The position numbers and the translations under genes are program-made. A stretch of DNA of 51,944 nt, from positions 13,174 through 65,117 of the forward strand of contig NCEA01000016.1 in NCBI GenBank assembly GCA_002280515.1. The letters are read 5' to 3'. Below, piece by piece: positions 46,335-51,944 of this stretch; the first letter of the stretch is position 1; each line of letters starts with the position of its first letter. A model generated the notes under the pieces. The model was given only the letters and a program-made list of their open reading frames with translations, ran no database searches and was not told the DNA's origin. This stretch comes from Rhodobacterales bacterium 32-67-9 (GTDB taxonomy: Bacteria > Pseudomonadota > Alphaproteobacteria > Rhodobacterales > Rhodobacteraceae).

Positions 46335-47018
46335 ATGCAGGCGCCCACGGTTCTGGTGGTCGAGGACGAACCCGCCCAGCGCGAGGTTCTGGCCTACAAT
46401 CTGGAAGCGGAGGGGTTCCGCGTGTCGCAGGCCGACAACGGCGAGGAGGCGCTGCTGCTGGTCGCCGAGGAGACACCCGACCTGATCGTGCTCGACTGGA
46501 TGTTGCCCAGCGTCTCGGGGATCGAGGTCTGCCGCCGGCTGAAGTCGCGGCCCGAGACCAAGGGCGTGCCGATCATCATGCTCTCGGCCCGCTCCGAAGA
46601 GGTCGACCTCGTGCGCGGGCTGGAGACCGGGGCAGACGACTACATGGTCAAGCCCTATTCGGTGGTCGAGTTGATGGCACGGGTGCGCACGCAGCTCCGC
46701 CGCTCGCGCCCCTCGGCGATGGGCGAGGTGCTGGAATTCGAGGACATCACGCTCGATCCCGAAACCCACCGGGTGTACCGCGACGGCAATGTCCTGAAGC
46801 TTGGCCCGACGGAATTCCGGCTGCTGACCACCTTCATGGAAAAGCCCGGCCGGGTCTGGAGCCGCGAACAACTGCTCGACCGGGTCTGGGGGCGCGACAT
46901 CTATGTCGACACGCGCACCGTCGATGTCCATGTCGGGAGGCTCCGAAAGGCGCTCTGCGTGCATGGTGGCGAGGATCCGGTGCGGACGGTGCGCGGCGCG
47001 GGCTATGCGCTCGGCTGA
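46335..47018 (+). CDS. phoB: Phosphate response regulator PhoB
   Basis: A 227-residue OmpR/PhoB-type regulator. The receiver domain has Asp11/Glu12, the phospho-acceptor Asp54 in LDWMLP, the Lys106 in DDYMVKPYS and a winged-helix DNA-binding domain (about 130-225: LGPTEFRLLTTFMEKPGRVW, SREQLLDRVWGRDIYVDTRT). It is the partner of PhoR and would bind the Pho box before pstS. The start is 1 base after the phoU stop. Last gene of the operon. Confidence 0.95.
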   Translation: MQAPTVLVVEDEPAQREVLAYNLEAEGFRVSQADNGEEALLLVAEETPDLIVLDWMLPSVSGIEVCRRLKSRPETKGVPIIMLSARSEEVDLVRGLETGADDYMVKPYSVVELMARVRTQLRRSRPSAMGEVLEFEDITLDPETHRVYRDGNVLKLGPTEFRLLTTFMEKPGRVWSREQLLDRVWGRDIYVDTRTVDVHVGRLRKALCVHGGEDPVRTVRGAGYALG

Positions 47019-47094
47019 AGGCTCAATTTCCGGTTGATCCGTCGAAGATCTTAAAGTCGAGCCAGGCTAAGTCGGGCGCGCGAACGCACCCGGC

Positions 47095-47418
47095 CTATTC
47101 CTCGCGGTCGTCCCCGAAGCGCGAGTCGTCGTCGGACTCGTCCTCGCCCTCGGGCAGGTACTTGCCCGAAAGCCGGATCGAGTGGTCGTCGTGCCGCGGG
47201 TCCATCACCACATCGGACGGAAGCTCTCCCGACAGCCAGTCGCGGATCTCCTCGCGCGCGTCGGCGGGCTCGGCCTCGGTCAGTTCGGCAATATAGGTGA
47301 TGAAGGCGCGCTGGTCGCCGTCGATCTGCTCAAGCTCGTCCTCGTCGGCATCGGGCCATTTGTCGATGATCGCTTCGAAGAATGCGGGCCAGTTTTCCTG
47401 GACGTGGTGCCATTTCAT
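47095..47418 (-). CDS. CsbD-like protein with acidic tail
   Basis: A 107-residue protein starting MKWHHVQENWPAFFEAIIDK. The pattern of Trp, NW, KW, EDELEQIDGDQ and EIRDWL is that of the CsbD/UPF0337 stress-protein family, though divergent. The last ~40 residues are highly acidic (EGEDESDDDSRFGDDREE). ATG at 47418 is taken because the family begins there. It lies between phoB and the arsenite exporter, 83 bases after the latter on the same strand. Role unknown; CsbD proteins are stress-induced. Confidence 0.6.
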   Translation of the reverse strand: MKWHHVQENWPAFFEAIIDKWPDADEDELEQIDGDQRAFITYIAELTEAEPADAREEIRDWLSGELPSDVVMDPRHDDHSIRLSGKYLPEGEDESDDDSRFGDDREE

Positions 47419-47501
47419 GGTTGAAGCCTTGCCGGTTCGGATCTGTCTTGCAGGACAATCTTGCCCGTGTTTTGGTGCCGGGGAAAGGGGCTTGCCGAGA
47501 T

Positions 47502-48524
47502 TCAGCGGGCCGGAAACCAGGGGCGGGTGCGATTGGTGAACCAGACGAGTGACAGCATGACCGGCACCTCGACAAGCACCCCGACCACGGTGGCCAGCGC
47601 CGCGCCGGACCGGAGCCCGAAAAGCGAGATGGCGACCGCGACCGCCAGCTCGAAGAAGTTTGACGTCGAGATCAGCGAAGCCGGCGCCGCGATGACATGG
47701 GGCAGGCGCATGGCATGGGCGCCAGCATAGGCCAGCGCGAAGATTCCGTAGGACTGGACCAGAAGCGGAACCGCGATCAGAAGGATCGTGAGTGGCTGGA
47801 CCAGGATCGTGCCGGCCTGAAACCCGAAGAGCAGGACCACCGTCGCCAGCAGGCCGATCACCGACCAGGGCCTCATCCGGGCGAGGAACGCCTCGACCGC
47901 GTGGCGGTCCGCCCCGGATTCGAGCCGCCGCCGCGTCAGCACCCCGGCACCGAGCGGCAGGAGGACATAGAGCACGACCGAGAGGAGCAGCGTCTGCCAC
48001 GGCACGACGATGTCGGTCACGCCAAGCAGGAAGGCGGTGATCGGCGCGAAGAGGAAGATCATGATCACGTCGTTCACCGAGACCTGCACCAGCGTGTAGT
48101 TCGGATCGCCGCGCGCGAGCTGGCTCCAGACGAAGACCATCGCGGTGCAGGGCGCGACCCCGAGCAGGATCATGCCCGCGATGTATTCGCCCGCCGCCTT
48201 CGGATCGACGAGGTCCGTCCAGACGACGCGGAAGAAGAACCAGCCGAGCGCCGCCATCGTAAAGGGCTTGATCAGCCAGTTCACGACGAGCGTGAGGAAA
48301 AGCCCGCGCGGGCGCTTGCCGACATCCTTGATCGCGGCGAAATCGACCTGCACCATCATCGGGTAGATCATGATCCAGACGAAGGCCGCGACGACGAGGT
48401 TCACGCGGTGAAGCTCGATCCCGGCGACAAGCTGGAAGAGGCCAGGGAAGGCCACGCCGAGGAGAACGCCGGACAGGATGCAAAGCGCCACCCAGACCGA
48501 CAGGAACCGTTCGAACATGCCCAT
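47502..48524 (-). CDS. acr3: ACR3-family arsenite efflux permease
   Basis: A 340-residue membrane protein of the ACR3 (bile acid/sodium symporter-like) type that expels arsenite. Ten hydrophobic segments can be seen. Diagnostic are [20 protein letters not shown], the essential Cys in [20 protein letters not shown] and [20 protein letters not shown]. No arsR or arsC lies beside it, so it seems to be a lone exporter here. The start at 48524 ([15 protein letters not shown]) is normal. Confidence 0.92.
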   Translation of the reverse strand: MGMFERFLSVWVALCILSGVLLGVAFPGLFQLVAGIELHRVNLVVAAFVWIMIYPMMVQVDFAAIKDVGKRPRGLFLTLVVNWLIKPFTMAALGWFFFRVVWTDLVDPKAAGEYIAGMILLGVAPCTAMVFVWSQLARGDPNYTLVQVSVNDVIMIFLFAPITAFLLGVTDIVVPWQTLLLSVVLYVLLPLGAGVLTRRRLESGADRHAVEAFLARMRPWSVIGLLATVVLLFGFQAGTILVQPLTILLIAVPLLVQSYGIFALAYAGAHAMRLPHVIAAPASLISTSNFFELAVAVAISLFGLRSGAALATVVGVLVEVPVMLSLVWFTNRTRPWFPAR

Positions 48525-48645
48525 TCCGCACTCTCCCCGATGCCGCCGATCTGGCGTGAAAAGCGAGCGCGGTCAAGCGCCTCGAGGGGCGCTCAGGGAA
48601 AGCCGGACCCAGGGTCGGGGGAGGGGCGCCAGGCGGCGCGCCGGG

Positions 48646-48759
48646 TCAGAACCAGCTTTGAACGGTGCGGGCCCCGCCCGAAACGTCGTCGCCTACGCCC
48701 GCAACCGTGTTGCAGGCGGCGAGCCCGGTCAGAAGCGCGATCAGGATCAGTCTGCGCAT
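48646..48759 (-). CDS. Entericidin-like small lipoprotein
   Basis: A 37-residue protein: MRRLILIALLTGLAACNTV, with a lipobox LAAC and Cys16 as the lipidation site, then AGVGDDVSGGARTVQSWF. This is the entericidin A/B pattern of a short lipoprotein with N-TVAGxGxD. It starts 10 bases after the stop of the peptide-binding protein gene, on the same strand, so it is probably cotranscribed. Entericidins have been described as toxin/antitoxin-like lipoproteins of stationary phase; the function here is unproven. Confidence 0.8.
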   Translation of the reverse strand: MRRLILIALLTGLAACNTVAGVGDDVSGGARTVQSWF

Positions 48760-48769
48760 AAGTCTTGTC

Positions 48770-50584
48770 CTATTCTTCGTACCACCAGACTTCGGGCTGA
48801 AAACCCGGCCAGTCCCCGTATAGCGGAATCCGCTCGGGGTAGTGAAGATGCGCCGAATGCGCGATACGCGAGACCTTCGAGAACCAGACCGGGATCACGT
48901 AGCGCCCCGCCGTCAGGATGCGGTCGAGCGCCTGGGTCGCGGCGATGAAATCCTCCTGGCTCCGGGCGCCGGTCATCGCGGCGACCATCGCCTCGGCGGC
49001 GGGGGAGTTCATGCCCATCCAGTTTCGGCTGCCCGGTTCCGTCACCCCCTTGGCGCCCCAGTAGAGAAGCTGTTCGTTGCCGGGCGAAAGGGAAAGCGAG
49101 CGCGTGTACCAGGCCATGTCGAACTGGTAATTGTTGGTCCGTTCCTTGTACTGGGCGCTGTCGACAACCGTCACCCGGGGCGTGATGCCGAGGTTCTTCA
49201 GCGCCTCGACGTAGATGTCGGTGATCGTCTGGGTCTCGGTCGCACCAGAGGACAGCACGATCTCGAAGTCGAAGGGCGCGCCGTCGGCTTTCTTCAGGAC
49301 ACCGTCCTGCACCGTCCAGCCCGCCTCTTCCAGAAGCGCGATGGCTTTGCGCAGATTACCCCGGTCGAGCGCGCGGGCGGCGTTGCCCTCGGGAAGGGAA
49401 TAGCCTTCGATCGTGCCGGGCGGCAGATCGGCGGCGAAGGGGGCGAGTAGCTCGGCCACCTTGCCGGTCGCGGCGCCGTGATCCATGCCGAGGACCGAGT
49501 TCGAGAAATACGAGGTGATGCGCGGTTCGGTGCCGCCGTTGAGGGTCTGGTTGATGAACTCGAAGTTGAAGGCGAGGATCATCGCCTCGCGCACCCGCCA
49601 GTCGGCGAAGACCGGGTTGCGGGTGTTCATCACGAGGCCGGTGATGCCCGAGGGGCGCTGGTTCGGGATCTCCGCCTTCACCACCTCGCCGGACTGGATG
49701 GCGGCGAAATTGTACTGGCTGAGCCATTTCGCGGAATTGGCCTCGCGCAGGCTTGTCGTCTCGCCGGCGGTGAAGGCCTGGAAGACCACGTCGCCGTCGC
49801 CGAAATAGTCGTAGCGGATCTCGTCGAAATTGTGCTGGCCCCTGTTGAAGGCAAGGTCACGGCCCCAGTAATCGGGGTTGCGGCGGAACGAAATGTAGCG
49901 GCCGGGTTCGAAATCGGCGACGACATAGGGGCCGGAGCCGATCGGCACGTCGAGCGAGCTTTCGGCGAAATCCTTGCCGTCCCACTGCGCCTTCTTCAGG
50001 ATCGGCCGCATCCCCATAAGAAGCGCGAGTTCCCGGTCGGGCGCGTTGAAGGTGAAGCGGACCGAGCGGTCGCCCGTCTGCTCCATCATCGCGACCTTGC
50101 CCCAGGTGCCCCGGTAGCGCGGATGGCCTTGCGTCCCGAGCGTCTCGTAGCTCCACATCACGTCGGCGATGGTGACCGGGCTGCCGTCGGAGAATCGGGC
50201 CTCCGGCCGCAGGGTGAACTCGACCCAGCTCCGCGATTCGTCGGTCTCGACCGATTCGGCGAGCAGGCCGTAGAGCGAGAACGGCTCGTCGATCGAGCGG
50301 CCCATCAGCGTCTCCACCGTATGGATCCCGAGACCCCAGGGCGCATTGCCCTTGAGGATGTAGGGGTTGAGCGAATCGAAGCCCCCCGGCTCACCGAAAA
50401 CGATGCGTCCGCCCTTCGGCGCGTCGGGGTTGGCATAGGGCAGGGACACAAAATCGGGTGGCAGCGCCGGCCGGCCATACATAGCTATGCCGTGCTGAGG
50501 CTCCGCGAGTGCGGCCGACGCGCTGAAAAGCCCGAGGCAGAGGCCCAGCGCGCACCCGATCCGGGAGAAAAAATACGGTCGCAT
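48770..50584 (-). CDS. YejA-type peptide/nickel ABC substrate-binding protein
   Basis: A 604-residue periplasmic family 5 solute-binding protein. Signal peptide MRPYFFSRIGCALGLCLGLF, cleaved near ALA-EPQ. The mature part contains YANPDAPKGGRIVFGEPGGF and FDSLNPYILKG, typical of YejA-like proteins; EFTLRPEARFSDGSPVTIAD and PIGSGPYVVADFEPGRYISF are family hallmarks. The ATG at 50584 is chosen because the signal peptide starts there; the frame opens at 50653. No permease genes are next to it. Divergent from the candidate small RNA. Confidence 0.88.
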   Translation of the reverse strand: MRPYFFSRIGCALGLCLGLFSASAALAEPQHGIAMYGRPALPPDFVSLPYANPDAPKGGRIVFGEPGGFDSLNPYILKGNAPWGLGIHTVETLMGRSIDEPFSLYGLLAESVETDESRSWVEFTLRPEARFSDGSPVTIADVMWSYETLGTQGHPRYRGTWGKVAMMEQTGDRSVRFTFNAPDRELALLMGMRPILKKAQWDGKDFAESSLDVPIGSGPYVVADFEPGRYISFRRNPDYWGRDLAFNRGQHNFDEIRYDYFGDGDVVFQAFTAGETTSLREANSAKWLSQYNFAAIQSGEVVKAEIPNQRPSGITGLVMNTRNPVFADWRVREAMILAFNFEFINQTLNGGTEPRITSYFSNSVLGMDHGAATGKVAELLAPFAADLPPGTIEGYSLPEGNAARALDRGNLRKAIALLEEAGWTVQDGVLKKADGAPFDFEIVLSSGATETQTITDIYVEALKNLGITPRVTVVDSAQYKERTNNYQFDMAWYTRSLSLSPGNEQLLYWGAKGVTEPGSRNWMGMNSPAAEAMVAAMTGARSQEDFIAATQALDRILTAGRYVIPVWFSKVSRIAHSAHLHYPERIPLYGDWPGFQPEVWWYEE

Positions 50585-50662
50585 TTCAGCAACAATCCTG
50601 ACTGCCCTTGTTTCGTTGGTGCCGACGCTATCCGGGCTTCCCTGCCTTTTCAAACTTTTAGC

Positions 50663-50691
50663 TTGGCCAGTGGCGAAGGACCGCGTATAAA
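50663..50691 (+). promoter_or_regulatory. Promoter of the candidate small RNA
   Basis: TTGGCC (50663-50668) and TATAAA (50686-50691) with a 17-base spacer, close to the sigma-70-type consensus. It points to transcription beginning near 50698 on the plus strand, where no protein gene begins for 250 bases. Confidence 0.6.
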
Positions 50692-50697
50692 GTGACT

Positions 50698-50772
50698 ACT
50701 GCTCGATAGGTTTCTTGCCTGTATGAAACCTGCCTCAATAACTTAACGCCCGCCTTGTGCGGGCGTTTTTTT
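50698..50772 (+). ncRNA. Candidate small regulatory RNA
   Basis: About 75 nucleotides with every part of an independent small RNA. There is a good promoter just upstream. An internal hairpin, AGGTTTC/GAAACCT (50708-50714 and 50725-50731), has the ten-base loop TTGCCTGTAT. A single-stranded linker follows, then a strong rho-independent terminator with seven T. No start codon with a ribosome-binding site is present, and no plus-strand gene precedes it that would need a terminator. The divergent peptide-binding gene reads the other way. Its targets are unknown. Confidence 0.6.
50746..50772 (+). terminator. Rho-independent terminator of the candidate small RNA
   Basis: ACGCCCGC (50746-50753) and GCGGGCGT (50759-50766) around CTTGT, followed by a T-run ending at 50772. 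On the opposite strand no T-run follows, so it acts on plus-strand transcripts. There is no plus-strand gene within 3 kb upstream. Confidence 0.88.
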
Positions 50773-50888
50773 CGGTCCGCACCATGCGCGGACGCCTCCA
50801 CCGGACACCGTCGCCCGATGCCGTCGCCCCATGTCATGGGGCGCCCCCGCGCCACCTCTTCCTTTCGTGACAATCGGGCGGACATTCC

Positions 50889-50909
50889 GCGCGTGTATTT
50901 TGCACGCGC
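50889..50909. promoter_or_regulatory. Inverted repeat upstream of bdh
   Basis: GCGCGTG (50889-50895) and its complement CACGCGC (50903-50909) flank the AT-rich TATTTTG. The pair sits 45 bases before the bdh start, in the promoter region, and is a plausible operator. A TGC-rich stretch (CTGCAGATGCA) follows near 50926, reminiscent of PhaR-type sites, but this is weak. Confidence 0.35.
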
Positions 50910-50953
50910 AGCACCTATCTTCGCTGCAGATGCAATCAACAGCGAGAACGGAC

Positions 50954-51727
50954 ATGACACTTTCCGGCAAGACCGCCATCATCACAGGGTCCAATTCCGG
51001 CATCGGCCTTGGTGTCGCGCGCGAACTGGCGCGGGCCGGGGCGGCTGTGGTGCTGAACTCGTTCACCGACCGGCCCGAGGATCATGCCATGGCCGAGAGC
51101 ATCGGCAAGGAATTCGGCGTCAAGGCGCGCTACATCAAGGCTGACATGTCGAACGGCGAGGAGTGCCGGGCGCTGGTGGCGAACGCGGGGCGCTGCGACA
51201 TCCTCGTCAACAATGCCGGCATCCAGTTCGTCGCGCCGGTCGAGGAGTTCCCGGTCGAGAAGTGGAACGCGATCCTCGCGATCAACCTGTCCTCCGCCTT
51301 CCACACCTCGGCCGCAGCGCTGCCGGGGATGCGCAAATCCGGCTGGGGCCGGATCGTCAATATCGCCTCGGCACACGGGCTGACGGCCTCGCCCTTCAAA
51401 TCCGCCTATATAGCAGCCAAGCACGGGGTCGTCGGGCTTTCGAAGACGATCGCGCTCGAGACTGCGGGGAAGGGGATCACCTGCAACGCGATCTGCCCCG
51501 GCTATGTGCTGACGCCGCTGGTCGAGGCGCAGATCCCCGACCAGATGAAGGTCCACAACATGGACCGCGAGACGGTGATCCGCGAGGTCATGCTCGACCG
51601 CCAGCCGTCGCGCCAGTTCGCCACCGTCGAGGAGATCGGCGGCACGGCGGTCTTCCTCTGTTCGGAGGCCGCGGCGCAGATCACCGGGACCACGATCTCG
51701 GTTGACGGTGGCTGGACGGCGCTTTGA
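50954..51727 (+). CDS. bdh: 3-Hydroxybutyrate dehydrogenase
   Basis: A 257-residue short-chain dehydrogenase that oxidises D-3-hydroxybutyrate to acetoacetate, used when polyhydroxybutyrate is consumed. NAD-binding TGSNSGIG is at 11-18, NNAG near 86-89, and the catalytic Ser139, Tyr152 and Lys156 are in IASAHGL and SAYIAAKHG. The segment CNAICPGYVLTPLVEAQIPD and the ending ITGTTISVDGGWTAL are those of 3-hydroxybutyrate dehydrogenases. ATG at 50954 gives the normal length. The patatin-like gene downstream agrees with a lipid/polymer-related setting. Confidence 0.9.
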   Translation: MTLSGKTAIITGSNSGIGLGVARELARAGAAVVLNSFTDRPEDHAMAESIGKEFGVKARYIKADMSNGEECRALVANAGRCDILVNNAGIQFVAPVEEFPVEKWNAILAINLSSAFHTSAAALPGMRKSGWGRIVNIASAHGLTASPFKSAYIAAKHGVVGLSKTIALETAGKGITCNAICPGYVLTPLVEAQIPDQMKVHNMDRETVIREVMLDRQPSRQFATVEEIGGTAVFLCSEAAAQITGTTISVDGGWTAL

Positions 51728-51761
51728 GGATTGTCGGCCCGGCCGGGGCCGGGCCGATCCG

Positions 51762-51811
51762 CCGGGGGGCGCCGCCCCCCGGACCCCCCGAGATATTTCC
51801 GGCAAGATGAA
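51762..51811. repeat. Rhodobacterales-type intergenic repeat
   Basis: CCGGGGGGCG-C-CGCCCCCCGG, a perfect 10-bp dyad at 51762-51782, followed by ACCCCCCGAGATATTTCC and GGCAAGATGAAG. This G-run/C-run hairpin with a GAGATATTT tail is a repeat I recall as frequent between genes in this group of bacteria. It may stabilise transcript ends between bdh and the next gene. Confidence 0.6.
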
Positions 51812-51832
51812 GAGGAAGGCGGAGCGTTGGCG

Positions 51833-51944
51833 GTGAGGCGTATAAATCTGGCCCTGCAGGGCGGCGGCGCGCATGGCGCTTTCACCTGGGGTGTCCTCGA
51901 CCGGCTTCTGGAGGACGAGGAGATCGAGATCGCCGGAATTTCCG
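51833..51944 (+). CDS. Patatin-like phospholipase, 5' fragment
   Basis: Only the first 37 codons are inside the window. They read INLALQGGGAHGAFTWGVLD and then RLLEDEEIEIAGIS, the oxyanion-hole segment and the start of the patatin/RssA-type nucleophile region. The GTG at 51833 is supported by GGAG eight bases before it; a TTG at 51827 is also possible. Near bdh, such proteins have been linked to polyhydroxyalkanoate or lipid turnover. The catalytic Ser would be just past the edge. Confidence 0.8.
   Translation, partial: MRRINLALQGGGAHGAFTWGVLDRLLEDEEIEIAGIS

Noticed and set aside
1-51944. CRISPR array, toxin-antitoxin pair, prophage or defence island
   Set aside because: No regularly spaced repeats, cas genes, phage structural genes or toxin families were recognised on either strand.

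Overview
The window is a stretch of high-GC chromosome from an alphaproteobacterium, most likely of the order Rhodobacterales (Rhodobacteraceae/Paracoccaceae). The evidence is the xerD-aroK-aroB block, a plant-type (class II) DAHP synthase, a PAS_5-type protein, a soluble PhoR, LivKGFHM with a GlxA-type AraC regulator, Hint_2 proteins, and near its right end (51762-51811) an intergenic repeat of a type common in that group. Almost all of it is ordinary core genome. No prophage, insertion sequence, CRISPR array or rRNA was seen.

Layout. 1-6.2 kb: a CNNM/CorC membrane protein, xerD, an unrecognised 519-residue secreted protein, a newly recognised 45-residue membrane peptide, and the shikimate genes aroK-aroB facing the other way. 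6.2-9.3 kb: ssb, then a PepSY / cytochrome b561 / membrane-anchored LuxR operon, a lytic transglycosylase and a small monooxygenase. 9.4-13 kb: guaA, a LuxR-type regulator and an unknown protein. 13-17.6 kb: an arginine-degradation pair (arginase, ornithine cyclodeaminase) with a divergent Lrp/AsnC regulator, then dsbB, a YqaA-like membrane protein and a zinc metallopeptidase.

17.7-22 kb is the least ordinary part: tRNA-Leu(CAA), about 670 bases without a convincing gene but with several small dyads, and three consecutive Hint-domain (hedgehog/intein-type autoprocessing) proteins. The first of these also carries a LamG-like domain and RTX calcium-binding repeats. 22-32 kb: a MobA-like nucleotidyltransferase, a sarcosine/dimethylglycine dehydrogenase-type flavoenzyme, an ArnT-like glycosyltransferase and a complete branched-chain amino-acid type ABC importer read right to left (livK, livG, livF, livH, livM). 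32.4-39.7 kb: a GlxA-type regulator, DAHP synthase, a PAS protein, the tightly overlapping yicC-gmk-gamma carbonic anhydrase operon, and a Cys/Met PLP enzyme.

39.2-47 kb is the phosphate operon phoR-pstS-pstC-pstA-pstB-phoU-phoB with a clear PhoB box before pstS. Here phoU is broken: its middle, about 50 residues, is missing and the two ends lie in different frames, while every neighbour is intact. 47-52 kb: a CsbD-like acidic protein, an ACR3 arsenite exporter, an entericidin-like lipoprotein, a YejA-type peptide-binding protein, a strong candidate small RNA with its own promoter and terminator (about 50698-50772), 3-hydroxybutyrate dehydrogenase, and the start of a patatin-like phospholipase cut by the window edge.

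The most worthwhile leads are the broken phoU, the candidate sRNA between the peptide-binding protein and bdh, and the triple Hint cluster beside tRNA-Leu. No clear new multi-gene system is visible. All function calls come from reading the sequence, without database searches.
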